Assembly: GCA_035493835.1 (NCBI GenBank)
Contig: DATJHO010000152.1
Location: 1 to 34,805, forward strand
DNA: 34,805 nt
From: DASZTU01 sp035493835
Lineage (GTDB): Bacteria > Pseudomonadota > Alphaproteobacteria > Rhizobiales > Devosiaceae
Direction: 5' to 3'
The position numbers were made by a program, and so were the translations under genes. Below, piece by piece: positions 15,950 through 23,865 of this stretch (within the stretch, counting starts at the first letter, position 1; every line of letters begins with the position of its first letter). Under the pieces are notes generated by a model that saw only the letters and a list, made by a program, of their open reading frames with translations, was not told the origin of the DNA and did not search any database.

Positions 15950-16109
15950 GCTGTTCAGGCTCCCGGCGCGCCTCCCCCATGGGTCGGCGCCCTGCCCTGA
16001 GCCTCACCGATTCCTTGCGCGGCACCGAGCCCCTTATGCGCACCACCGCATATTTTCCCCAGCTGATGGCTGAGAAATATCGACCGGTGAACCGGGACCG
16101 GGCGGCTCG

Positions 16110-16134
16110 GCCCAGCCCAGCCCAGCCCAGCCCC
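16110..16134. repeat. Short CCCAG tandem repeat
   Basis: Four consecutive CCCAG units (16111-16130) flanked by G and CCCC, just past the end of the pentapeptide-repeat gene. Too short to suggest function; could vary in copy number. Confidence 0.7.
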
Positions 16135-16162
16135 GTGAGGTCCTATGTCGCGAGTGGCCGCG

Positions 16163-16936
16163 TCATGGGTGGATCGAGCCGTCGGGCATCAACGCGCCCT
16201 TCAGCTTGACGTTATCGAGCTTTGCGCCCTCGGTGCGGGTAAGGCTCAGGCGGGCGCCGGTCAGGTTGGCGCCGGTCAAGTCGGCGTCGGTCAGGTCGGC
16301 ACGGTAGAGATCGGCACCGGCGAGGTTGGCGCCCCGCAGATTGGCCCCGCGAAATTTGGCGCTCAGCAACCCGCTGTCGGAGAGATTTGCCCCCTCGAGG
16401 TCGGCCCGGGTGAACACGGCGTCGGAGAGGTTTGCGTGCTGCAGGGAAGCCTTCTTGAGGCTGGCGTTGTCGAACCGCGCATCGTTGAGGAAGGAATAGT
16501 CCATCTTCGCGCCGTCGAACCTGGCGCCCAGCATGCGCGATTCCTGCATCTTGGCGCCGTTGAGGACCGTGCCGCTGAAATCGGCGTGCGACGCGTCGGC
16601 CTCGTAGAGCAGCCCATTGGTCATGTCGGCGCCGGCGAAATCGGCCTGCGCCGATTTCGTCAGGTTGAGGTTGGCGCCGTTGAGATTGGCCCCGGCAAAA
16701 TTGGCGTGGAGCAGGACGGCGCGGTGAAACACGCCGTCCTTGAGATTGGCCTTGGAGAAATCGGCGCCGGTAAGATCGCGCCGCTTGTAATCCGCTTCCG
16801 CCAGGGAACAGCCCGGGCAGGAGGCCGCCGGGGGTGTTGCCCCGGGCGGGATCGCGGCCTGCGCAAGGGCCGGCTGCGCCGCCGGAAGGCAGCCCAGCAT
16901 GACGCAATACGCAATGACGAACGTTAGACGCCGCAT
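16163..16936 (-). CDS. Secreted pentapeptide-repeat protein
   Basis: Protein of 257 residues with a Sec signal peptide ending near AQPALAQA (about residue 26), so it acts in the periplasm. After a short CPGC motif the whole mature chain is made of A(D/N)LxX pentapeptide repeats, for example ANLRGANLAGADLYRADLTD, which fold into a right-handed quadrilateral beta-helix. It starts 11 bases after the stop of the cytochrome c gene on the same strand, so the two are probably co-transcribed. Most pentapeptide proteins of known role are cytoplasmic (DNA-gyrase protection); an exported one beside a cytochrome has no obvious known job. Confidence 0.88.
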   Translation of the reverse strand: MRRLTFVIAYCVMLGCLPAAQPALAQAAIPPGATPPAASCPGCSLAEADYKRRDLTGADFSKANLKDGVFHRAVLLHANFAGANLNGANLNLTKSAQADFAGADMTNGLLYEADASHADFSGTVLNGAKMQESRMLGARFDGAKMDYSFLNDARFDNASLKKASLQHANLSDAVFTRADLEGANLSDSGLLSAKFRGANLRGANLAGADLYRADLTDADLTGANLTGARLSLTRTEGAKLDNVKLKGALMPDGSIHP

Positions 16937-16947
16937 CTCAGACCTAC

Positions 16948-17472
16948 TCAGTGCTCGGGCTCGGGAGCGGTCGAACCGGTCGCGCCATTGGGGGGCTGCT
17001 CACCCGGCTTGACCGGGCCCTTGTTGATGAAATTCTGCAGCAGGTAATCGGCCACCACGCTGATGTCGCGCTTGGCAAGGAAATCGGCGAGGGGCTGCTG
17101 CGGCTTTTGCGAGCCAATCTGGGCCGCCGTCTGCCCGTAGCAGCGGTCATCGGTATAAGAGAACTTGTCGAAATACGGCATGTTGGTGCCGGGCACGCCG
17201 CAGGAAATGATCATGATCAGCGTCGGCTTGTCGAGAGTCATGGCGCGGAAATTGGCGCCCGATTCGCGCGGATCGTCGCCGACCCCGTTGCCGAACTTGC
17301 CATGGCACTGGTTGCACTGGCCCTTGTCGAAGTAGATGCGCTCGCCCCCCGTGTCCTGGGCGAAAGCAGGCTGGGCGAGGAACCCGAGGGCCAATACACC
17401 GGCAGCAAATGCGCCTGCGGCTGTCAGCTTGTGCGCCACCGCCGCGGCACGGGTTCTGGATGCGATAGACAT
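16948..17472 (-). CDS. Periplasmic mono-haem cytochrome c, candidate acceptor for the PQQ dehydrogenase
   Basis: Exported class I cytochrome c, 174 residues. The signal peptide ends at AQPAFAQ (about residue 39). The haem site CNQCH is Cys53, Cys56, His57, and the sixth ligand is probably Met98 in GTNMPYF. Two more cysteines, Cys91 and Cys111, could form a disulfide around the Met loop. The tail is rich in Pro and Gly. Downstream lies the pentapeptide gene, 11 bases away; upstream, across a gene on the other strand, is the PQQ dehydrogenase. Such dehydrogenases pass electrons to small cytochromes (XoxG/MxaG role), so this is a good candidate, by context only. Confidence 0.85.
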   Translation of the reverse strand: MSIASRTRAAAVAHKLTAAGAFAAGVLALGFLAQPAFAQDTGGERIYFDKGQCNQCHGKFGNGVGDDPRESGANFRAMTLDKPTLIMIISCGVPGTNMPYFDKFSYTDDRCYGQTAAQIGSQKPQQPLADFLAKRDISVVADYLLQNFINKGPVKPGEQPPNGATGSTAPEPEH

Positions 17473-17595
17473 AGGAGAAGTCCTTTTTTGATAGTCGGAG
17501 ATTTCTAACTTTTCACGGTGCCGCCGGAACCGCTACTCTGCGGCGCATTGTCGGCTTTCCGGCACCGCTTCCCCCTCCCTGGAGCACCGCGATCG

Positions 17596-18306
17596 ATGTT
17601 TCGCTCGATACTGCCTGCATTTCTTGCCATGATGACGACAGCTAGCCTGATTTGGCCAGCGGTCGCCGCCCGCTATCCTGTGCAAGGCGATGTTTGGAAA
17701 ATTCAGCTTGGCCAGCCCACCACGGCCATTCCCGAAGGCTTTGCAGATTTTGCCTGCGGCACCAATGGTGGACCGCCGTCCCAGCCCCTCTCCGGCTGGT
17801 CCGATTTCATGACCTGCACCCCCGAGGCCAATGGCTGGCGCGAGGTCTATTTCCGTTACGACGACGAACTCGAATATTGGGCCAAGGCCAACAATTACGA
17901 CGAGATCATCGCAGGTGCCGGCACCAAGGTCTATGGCATTCCGGCCGTCATGTCGGTCCTGATCGACAACAAGGGAATCATCAAAGGTTTGCGGCTCGTC
18001 AACGATCCGCGCGACGACTCGGTCCGGCTGGAGGACCAGGAGGCGCTCTATTCGTTCCTGCGCAACCGGTTCATGTCGACGGGCGGCAAATGGAATTGCA
18101 CCAGCCAGCCCCTGGCCAATGGCGAGTCGCCGGTCAACGGCACCTTCGTCAAGGACGATTGCTCGATGTCGGTCAATGGAACGCAATATTCGCTCAGCGC
18201 CAGATATCTGCGTCGCGCCGGAGAACGACAGATAGACCCACACACCGGCCAGTTCACCCAGAACCAGTTCGAGAGCAATGTGCGGTTCGAGATGCATGTG
18301 GACTAG
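17596..18306 (+). CDS. Secreted protein of unknown function
   Basis: Protein of 236 residues that I do not recognise. A Sec signal peptide (MFRSILPAFLAMMTTASLIWPAVAA, cleavage near residue 25) is clear. The mature part has four cysteines, in pairs about 22 and 23 residues apart, which suggests two disulfides. It is rich in Tyr, Trp and Asp, e.g. VYFRYDDELEYWAKANNYDEI. The reading frame is open back to 17518, but the signal peptide fixes the start at ATG 17596. It lies on the plus strand between the cytochrome and the PQQ dehydrogenase, convergent with the latter, so an independent promoter must exist between 17473 and 17595. Confidence 0.75.
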   Translation: MFRSILPAFLAMMTTASLIWPAVAARYPVQGDVWKIQLGQPTTAIPEGFADFACGTNGGPPSQPLSGWSDFMTCTPEANGWREVYFRYDDELEYWAKANNYDEIIAGAGTKVYGIPAVMSVLIDNKGIIKGLRLVNDPRDDSVRLEDQEALYSFLRNRFMSTGGKWNCTSQPLANGESPVNGTFVKDDCSMSVNGTQYSLSARYLRRAGERQIDPHTGQFTQNQFESNVRFEMHVD

Positions 18307-18319
18307 CATGAGGAAAGCA

Positions 18320-18339
18320 GGGGCGGCAATCGCCGCCCC
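18320..18339. terminator. Hairpin between convergent secreted protein and PQQ dehydrogenase
   Basis: GGGGCGGC at 18320-18327 and GCCGCCCC at 18332-18339 form a perfect eight-pair GC stem with a four-base loop, centred in the 51-base gap. It can terminate both convergent genes, although no long T-run follows. Confidence 0.65.
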
Positions 18340-18357
18340 CACCTGAAGTCATTGCGA

Positions 18358-20103
18358 TCAGAGGCCGAACACGTAGAGCATCGCGGCGTTGCGCTGTTCG
18401 GAAAGCTCGGGAGTCATCTTGAGCTTGCCGCGCGCCGAGCCGGAGAGGCCGGAGGTGATGGCGATGTACTGCTTGCCGCCGACCGAGAAGGTCATCGGCG
18501 GGGCGGTGAAACCGACACCGGTGTTGAACTGCCAGACCTGCTTCAGCGTCTTGTCGTCAAACGCCAGCACGCTGCCATCTTCCAACGCGGTAAAGACCAG
18601 GCCGCCGCCGGTGCTCAGAGCGCCCGCGTAGTTCGGGTACTTGAGATGGGTGCGGTTGATGATCTTGCCCGTCACCGGATCGGCCTGCACGAGATCGCTC
18701 TCGAGGCGCTGGTCAACCACGTAGCCGCCGCCGCCAAAGCCCAACGCAGCCGTATGCTGGGCGGGGTTGGTGGTGACGGTCACGCAGCCGGTGATCGCCG
18801 GGATGTAGAGCATGTGGGTCTTGCCGCTGAGCGTCGACGGCCAGAAGTTGTTGCCGCCCACATTGGCCGGGCAAGCCGGCTTGGTCAGGTCGCCCGCCGA
18901 GCGTGCAGCCGCAGCCGCGTAGGTCTGGTGCCCTTCCGACTTGCTCGGATCATATTCGAGCGGCTTGCCGGTCTGGGGGTTGATGCCCTTGGTCCAGTTG
19001 ATGCCGTTCATATAGGGCTCGGCCTTCAGGAACTTTCCGTCCTGGGCGGCAAAGGTATAGAGGAAGCCGTTGCGGCCCGAGTGGGTCAGCAGCGTCTGCT
19101 CCTTGCCACCGAGCTTGCCGTCGAACAGGATGTGGGTACCGGACTCGTCATAGTCCCAGCCGTCGTTCGGCGTGTACTGGAAGGTCCAGGCCAGCGCACC
19201 GGTATCCGGGTTACGGGCCATGATGCTGTCGGTATAGAGATTGTCGCCCGGACGAACCAGCGGATCGTAGGGCGGCACCGGATTGCCGACGCCCCAATAG
19301 GTGATGTTGGTCTTGGGGTCGTAGCTGCCGGTCACGTACATCGCGCCGCCGCCGGTCTGCCAGGCATTGATCTTGTCGGCCCAGGTCTGCGAGCCCTTTT
19401 CGCCCGGCGCCGGAACGTTATACTGCTTCCAGAGCTGCTTGCCGGTCTTGGCGTCGAAGGCGGCCAGCCAGTCGCGCGCACCCGCATCGCCGCCGGCCGC
19501 GCCGACGAGGATTTCATTGTTCACGAAGAGCGGAGCGCCCGTGATCTCGAGATGCGGCTCGCCGGCCGAGATGTTCTGCTCCCAGAGTTCCTCGCCGGTA
19601 TCCTTGTTGGTGCCGATCAGGCGCGGCGGGCCGTTGGCGATCGAGACGACGATATTGCCGGCCAGCGCCACGCCACGGTTGGCCTGCGACGGCGCTTCCT
19701 GGCCCGGATCCATCGTCCAGACGATGCGACCCACGGTGCCCGAGCGCGCATCGATCTTATAGACCATGCCCCAGGTGTCGGTGAGGTAGAGATAGCCGTC
19801 CTCGGCGAGCGGCGTGCCTTCCGTATAGTTCGGCGACGCATTGTTGAGCGCCACGGAATAGAGCAGCTTCAGATTCTTGACGTTGCTCGTATTAATCGTC
19901 TTGAGGGGCGAATAACGATCGCTGTTGTAGTCGCGATTGTTGGTGAGCCAGTTCTGCGGCTCCTTGTCAGCGTTGATGATTCGCTGGGCGGTGACATCCG
20001 CAGCCTGGGCCGCCGGCACAATAGCCGCGATACCGGCCAGCAGCACAGATGCGCTGATGCCTGCAAGCGCAGCGCGCTGCAAACGCATAGAATTCGACTT
20101 CAT
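18358..20103 (-). CDS. PQQ-dependent alcohol dehydrogenase with lanthanide-type Asp pair
   Basis: Periplasmic quinoprotein dehydrogenase of about 581 residues, methanol/ethanol family, oxidising an alcohol and passing electrons from PQQ to a cytochrome. A signal peptide ends at AAQAA (about 35). The eight-bladed propeller shows repeated W-docking segments (GEELWEQ, GKQLWKQ, GALAWTF, LKQVWQF). The metal site can be read as Asp206 (GGDAGAR), Asn274 (GNP), catalytic Asp317 and Asp319 (WDYD). The extra Asp319 is the lanthanide marker found in XoxF, while Asp206 stands where XoxF and MxaF have Glu. The vicinal Cys-Cys ahead of the NRG motif is replaced by Ala-Pro. ATG at 20103 is preceded by GAGGA; no PQQ biosynthesis gene is in the window. 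Confidence 0.9.
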   Translation of the reverse strand: MKSNSMRLQRAALAGISASVLLAGIAAIVPAAQAADVTAQRIINADKEPQNWLTNNRDYNSDRYSPLKTINTSNVKNLKLLYSVALNNASPNYTEGTPLAEDGYLYLTDTWGMVYKIDARSGTVGRIVWTMDPGQEAPSQANRGVALAGNIVVSIANGPPRLIGTNKDTGEELWEQNISAGEPHLEITGAPLFVNNEILVGAAGGDAGARDWLAAFDAKTGKQLWKQYNVPAPGEKGSQTWADKINAWQTGGGAMYVTGSYDPKTNITYWGVGNPVPPYDPLVRPGDNLYTDSIMARNPDTGALAWTFQYTPNDGWDYDESGTHILFDGKLGGKEQTLLTHSGRNGFLYTFAAQDGKFLKAEPYMNGINWTKGINPQTGKPLEYDPSKSEGHQTYAAAAARSAGDLTKPACPANVGGNNFWPSTLSGKTHMLYIPAITGCVTVTTNPAQHTAALGFGGGGYVVDQRLESDLVQADPVTGKIINRTHLKYPNYAGALSTGGGLVFTALEDGSVLAFDDKTLKQVWQFNTGVGFTAPPMTFSVGGKQYIAITSGLSGSARGKLKMTPELSEQRNAAMLYVFGL

Positions 20104-20238
20104 ACGATCCTCGTCCTCGTAGTTTTTTCCCCGACAAAGGGAAATCCGGGGGAACACATGCGTCCGCCCCAACGCGCTCCCGCTGATGGCCCCGGGGGGT
20201 GAAATTTTGCGCGGGCTGCACCTTAACGATGCGCCCAG

Positions 20239-20267
20239 ATACTCTAAGGCGAAGTGAAGGCTGTCAA
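20239..20267 (-). promoter_or_regulatory. Candidate sigma70 promoter of the PQQ dehydrogenase
   Basis: Reading the minus strand, a perfect -35 TTGACA (20267-20262) is followed after 17 bases by a weak -10 GAGTAT (20244-20239). Transcription would start near 20232, giving a leader of about 129 bases before the ATG at 20103. A weak -10 behind a perfect -35 fits an activated promoter. Confidence 0.45.
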
Positions 20268-20278
20268 GGCCAGAGGGG

Positions 20279-20293
20279 TTAAGAGCATCTTAA
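20279..20293. promoter_or_regulatory. Inverted repeat TTAAGA-GCA-TCTTAA upstream of the PQQ dehydrogenase promoter
   Basis: Perfect six-base arms around a three-base spacer, 11 bases upstream of the -35 box described at 20262-20267, the position of a class I/II activator site. The binding protein is unknown. Confidence 0.4.
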
Positions 20294-20553
20294 TCGATCG
20301 CGGCATTTGGCTGCGATAGAGACCTTCAAAAGAACAGTCGGTCGATCTTTGCCGCAACTGCCCGGCCCGGCGAGCGGCAGCTGTTCGCGATACTCGGACA
20401 CTTGAAACGCAGGCTCGATTGATATCCGCTGGCGACTCGGGCTGCTGTCTTGAGCCAATTCGGACCGGAAAAGTTATTGCAATGGCTTGGAAGGCCGCTC
20501 TAGAAGCTGCCAGCGCTCCTCGCGCTTCTCTCCCCGCCCCCCTCGAGTTCCCC

Positions 20554-21459
20554 ATGCCGGCAACTTCCGTCACTGCGATGCCAAGCATCGCTTCTGCCAA
20601 GGGCATGCTGCTCGGGGTGGTGGCTTATACTCTGTTCGCTGTTCACGACGCGCTGGTGAAGAGCGTGATCTCGGACCTGCCTGTGTTCCAGATTTTATTC
20701 GTCAGGAGCCTGGTGGTCGTGGTGCTATGCCTGCTGATCGGCAGGCGAAATATGGTCGGAAAGCTGATCCGGTCAGGCAACAAGCAGATGATTCTGCTGA
20801 GGGGGCTGCTGACCCTGGCGGCCTGGTGCATGTATTATTCCACCGGGCGGCAACTGCAGCTCGCGCAGATGACCACGCTTTATTATTTCGCGCCGGTCCT
20901 GACCACGGTGCTGGCGGTCGCTTTCCTGAAGGAGCGGCTGACGCTGGCGCGGATAGGCGCTGCGGCGATCGGCTTTTTTGGCGTCGCGGTCGCGTGCAAC
21001 CCAGCCGAATTCACCATTGGCTGGCCTGCCATGCTGGTGCTCGGGGCCGCCTTCTGCTGGGCCGTGGCGATGATCTTGATGCGCACGATCTCGAAAAGCG
21101 AAAGCTCGCTGGTCCAGATTTTTGCGCTGAACCTGTTTTACCTGGTGGCCATGGGGATCGCGGCCGCCTTCTCGTGGCAGGCCATGGACTTGCGGGAAAT
21201 CGCGGTGGTGCTCGCGGCCGGCTGCATCGCGGGCGCTGCGCAATACGTTCTCGTGGAGGCCGCGCGCCAGGTGCCGGCGAGCGTGCTCGGGACGGTGGAA
21301 TACTCCGCTTTGATCTGGAGTTTCGTCTTCGGTTATTTGTTCTGGCGAGAGGAGCCGGCAATGGTGGTCTTTGTCGGCGCCGGCCTCGTGATTGCCGCGG
21401 GGATCGGGCTGGCCTGGAGCGAGAGGCGGATCCGGGCGAAGGTCATCGACACCCCGTAG
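20554..21459 (+). CDS. EamA-family (DMT superfamily) transporter
   Basis: Inner-membrane protein of about 301 residues with ten hydrophobic segments arranged as two EamA repeats, a fold used by exporters of amino acids and other metabolites. Motifs include AYTLFAVHDALVKSV in the first segment, FAPVLTTVLAVAFLKERLTLARIGA at the end of repeat 1, and the matching EYSALIWSFVFGYLFWREEP in repeat 2. The start is uncertain: ATG 20554 leaves a short leader before the first membrane segment; ATG 20482 and 20578 are alternatives, none with a strong ribosome binding site. Substrate unknown. Confidence 0.82.
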   Translation: MPATSVTAMPSIASAKGMLLGVVAYTLFAVHDALVKSVISDLPVFQILFVRSLVVVVLCLLIGRRNMVGKLIRSGNKQMILLRGLLTLAAWCMYYSTGRQLQLAQMTTLYYFAPVLTTVLAVAFLKERLTLARIGAAAIGFFGVAVACNPAEFTIGWPAMLVLGAAFCWAVAMILMRTISKSESSLVQIFALNLFYLVAMGIAAAFSWQAMDLREIAVVLAAGCIAGAAQYVLVEAARQVPASVLGTVEYSALIWSFVFGYLFWREEPAMVVFVGAGLVIAAGIGLAWSERRIRAKVIDTP

Positions 21460-21496
21460 CCGCCTCCCGCGGCGCGAACCTGAGTGTCCGCCGCGA

Positions 21497-22786
21497 TCAG
21501 GGGCGCGTCACTCGCTCAAGCGAAAGCGAACCGCTGGCCAGATTTCCGATCTGCGCCGATATCGGACGGGCGGGCACTGGCCTCCGGAGCAAGGCAGACG
21601 CAGCCCACTGGGCCAACAGATCGCGGACGATGCCAAACCCTTTCGCTCGCGACGGCATGAACCAGGCGAAAAAGAGAATGCGCAGCAGCCAGGCCGGCCG
21701 GCCGGTGAACTGCAAGCGGAACAGTTCGGAAATGCCACCGCCCCCCGCCAGCCCGGCGGCCTGCCCCAACCCCTTGAAGCCGAAGCCACGCGCCGGCTTG
21801 CCCTCGATCGCGCGGGCCATGTTGCGGCCGACGCAGTCCCCCTGCTTCATCGCCCACAAGGCATTCGTCGGGCAAGGCTCGCCCGTTGCCGGATGCCGCA
21901 CGGCGGCAATGTCGCCCGCCGCCCAGATCCCCGGCTGACCAAACACCTGCAAGTTGGAATCGACCCGCAACTGGCCGGTTTGGCTGCGCGGCAAGGCGTC
22001 CGCCCCGGGCAGGCCGTCGAAGACGATCCCCGCCGCCGCGACCGTCAGGTCGGAGAGGAGGCTGGTGCCGTCAGCGAACACGATCCTCTCCTCGGCAATT
22101 CTCGCGACCCGCCGACCATAGTGTACCTGGATGCCCTGCCCTTCGAGCACCGCGGTCGCGTGCTGGGCGATCGAGGTGAAGTCGGGACGCAGTCCACCGA
22201 GCAGGCAGTCGCCGCTAGCGACCAGATGCACGGCGATTTGTGTGACGCCACGCTCGCGGAAACGGAGCGCAAGCGCCGACGCGGTCTCGACGCCGGCCAT
22301 GCCGCCGCCGATGATAGCCACGCTGCAAACCGCCGCCGGCTGCGTCTCCAGCGCCTCAAGGCGGCCGACGAGCTTCTGCATGTCCCGGCTGTCCTTCACG
22401 CACCAGCCATGCTCGGCAAGACCCGGCAGGCGATCGAAGGGATCCTTGGATCCGGTTGCGAACAGCAACTGGTCGAAGGCCAGTACCCGATTCTCACCCT
22501 CAGCCGTCCTGACGCGGACGACCCGCCCCACGAGATCCACCCCGCTCACCTCCGCCTGCAGGAAGTGCTCGTGCAGCATCGGGGCGATCGGGGTCAGTGT
22601 GCGCTCGACCGCGAGACGGCCGGACAGAACCTCGCCCGTCCAGCCGTGATAGGTGTGATACGGGTCGCGCGAGATCAGCGTCACCTCAATCTCGCCGTCG
22701 TCCATTTGGCGCCCCAGGCGCGCCCGCAGCCCGGCGAAGGCGTGCAGGCCGGCGTAGCCGCCGCCCAGAATGATCACGCGACCCAT
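21497..22786 (-). CDS. NDH-2-like FAD-dependent NAD(P)H:quinone oxidoreductase
   Basis: Flavoprotein of 429 residues resembling type II NADH dehydrogenases, which pass electrons from NADH to quinone without pumping protons. FAD site GGGYAG (residues 8-13); NAD(P) site IIGGGMAGVETA (about 158-169); second FAD motif GIWAAGDIAAV (about 292-302); then CPTNALWAMKQGDCVGRNM. The C-terminal region is partly hydrophobic (PAWLLRILFFAWFMPS), consistent with membrane association. It begins inside the end of the acyl-ACP-reductase-like gene (13-base overlap), so the two are co-translated. Alternative: sulfide:quinone oxidoreductase-like or carotenoid-related flavoprotein; the match to NDH-2 seems best. 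Confidence 0.82.
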   Translation of the reverse strand: MGRVIILGGGYAGLHAFAGLRARLGRQMDDGEIEVTLISRDPYHTYHGWTGEVLSGRLAVERTLTPIAPMLHEHFLQAEVSGVDLVGRVVRVRTAEGENRVLAFDQLLFATGSKDPFDRLPGLAEHGWCVKDSRDMQKLVGRLEALETQPAAVCSVAIIGGGMAGVETASALALRFRERGVTQIAVHLVASGDCLLGGLRPDFTSIAQHATAVLEGQGIQVHYGRRVARIAEERIVFADGTSLLSDLTVAAAGIVFDGLPGADALPRSQTGQLRVDSNLQVFGQPGIWAAGDIAAVRHPATGEPCPTNALWAMKQGDCVGRNMARAIEGKPARGFGFKGLGQAAGLAGGGGISELFRLQFTGRPAWLLRILFFAWFMPSRAKGFGIVRDLLAQWAASALLRRPVPARPISAQIGNLASGSLSLERVTRP

Positions 22787-23865
22787 GGCACGAGGTCCTG
22801 ATCCGCATGAACCGCAGCTTTGCTCGCCGGCTCGGAGATGAGCTTGCCGAACGAACGGAACGGGGCGAGGTTGAAGCCGAACTGGCGATGTTCTGTGGCG
22901 AGGCTCAGCAGATGCTCCGCCTGCTCCACCTGCGGCGTACCGATCGAGAAGTGCCCCTTATGGCCATCGAGGGCCAGCAGCATGGTTTCCGCCAGGCACG
23001 CATAGGCATGCTTGGGCGGCAGGCCGATGGTGCCCCGCAGATTGACGCCGGGCGTTTCGATGAGACCACCGTCCACGATCAGCACATCGGGACGGTCGGC
23101 GATGAGCCGGCTGTCCGTGTTCCGCGGTACGGTGTCGTCGAGAACCACGGCGCCCCGCTTGAGATGTTCGCTGCGCAGCAGGGCGTCGGTGGCGGAGGTA
23201 AGCAGGACGATCAGGTCGGCCCTGGCGACGTCCGCCATTTCCGTGCTGACCGACGCTTCGACGCCTTTGCCGCGCACCTCGTCCGCGAGGGAATCAAGCC
23301 GTCCGCGGTTACGCGCGACCAGAAGCAAGCGGCCGCCGGCGTGCTTGCGGGCATAGAGCCGGGTGAGGCAGCTACCGACGCTGCCGGTTGCGCCGACCAG
23401 CGCGATCAGCGGGTCCGGCCGCATCCGGCTCATCAGCCGCTCCATGCCCAGCAGGGTCATGGCGGCGGTGAAGGCGTTGCCGTTGGTGACGCCGACATCC
23501 GTGCGCTTCTGGAAGGCCTTGCCGCCCGCGGAGGCCGGGGCGGTCAACGCGCCCAGCCCGACGATGGTGGCGCCAAGGTCCCTCGCCTTGTCGATCGCGG
23601 CCGAGATTTTGGCCTGTACCTTGGTGCGCGGCAGCGTCAGCAATTGGGTGGGCGTGAGCGGCACGGTGATGATCGAGCCGACCATTTCGTCCGGCGCGTC
23701 TGCGTAAGACATCCGCCCGGTAATCATGGGTGGAACGGGGAGACGGGCAAAAGCCGCGCTCCATGTTGCGTCCGGGATCAGGGCGAAAGGCGCCCCGAAC
23801 AGTTGGCCCATATCTGAACGAAGCGTATTGCGGGGATGCACTAGGAACGCAAACTTGGTTCTCAT
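22774..23865 (-). CDS. Fatty acyl-ACP reductase-like (AAR-type) NAD(P)-binding protein
   Basis: Protein of 363 residues whose layout follows cyanobacterial long-chain acyl-ACP reductase (AAR): an N-terminal thioesterase-like half with the segment TNGNAFTAA (AAR has TGNTHTA), a Rossmann motif GATGSVG (158-164) followed by LLLVARNRGRLDSL, then VDGGLIE and the C-terminal AYACLAETMLLALDGH. Cys290 in ACLAE aligns with AAR's catalytic acyl-thioester Cys (ACFAE). If this holds, it reduces an acyl thioester to an aldehyde with NADPH. ATG 23865 follows GAGGGT; TTG 23868 is the alternative. It overlaps the flavoprotein gene. No aldehyde-deformylating oxygenase is present. The similarity is from memory, not from a search. 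Confidence 0.75.
   Translation of the reverse strand: MRTKFAFLVHPRNTLRSDMGQLFGAPFALIPDATWSAAFARLPVPPMITGRMSYADAPDEMVGSIITVPLTPTQLLTLPRTKVQAKISAAIDKARDLGATIVGLGALTAPASAGGKAFQKRTDVGVTNGNAFTAAMTLLGMERLMSRMRPDPLIALVGATGSVGSCLTRLYARKHAGGRLLLVARNRGRLDSLADEVRGKGVEASVSTEMADVARADLIVLLTSATDALLRSEHLKRGAVVLDDTVPRNTDSRLIADRPDVLIVDGGLIETPGVNLRGTIGLPPKHAYACLAETMLLALDGHKGHFSIGTPQVEQAEHLLSLATEHRQFGFNLAPFRSFGKLISEPASKAAVHADQDLVPWVA

Noticed and set aside
16110..16134. CCCAG repeats as a CRISPR or attachment site
   Set aside because: Units are five bases without spacers, and no integrase or cas gene is near.
18352..20202. 616-codon open frame on the plus strand opposite the PQQ dehydrogenase
   Set aside because: It mirrors a clear enzyme with signal peptide and motifs; long antisense frames are expected in GC-rich DNA, and its product shows no domain.
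20244..20606. 120-codon minus-strand frame upstream of the PQQ dehydrogenase
   Set aside because: Overlaps the start of the EamA gene and the promoter-like region; no ribosome binding site or recognisable protein.
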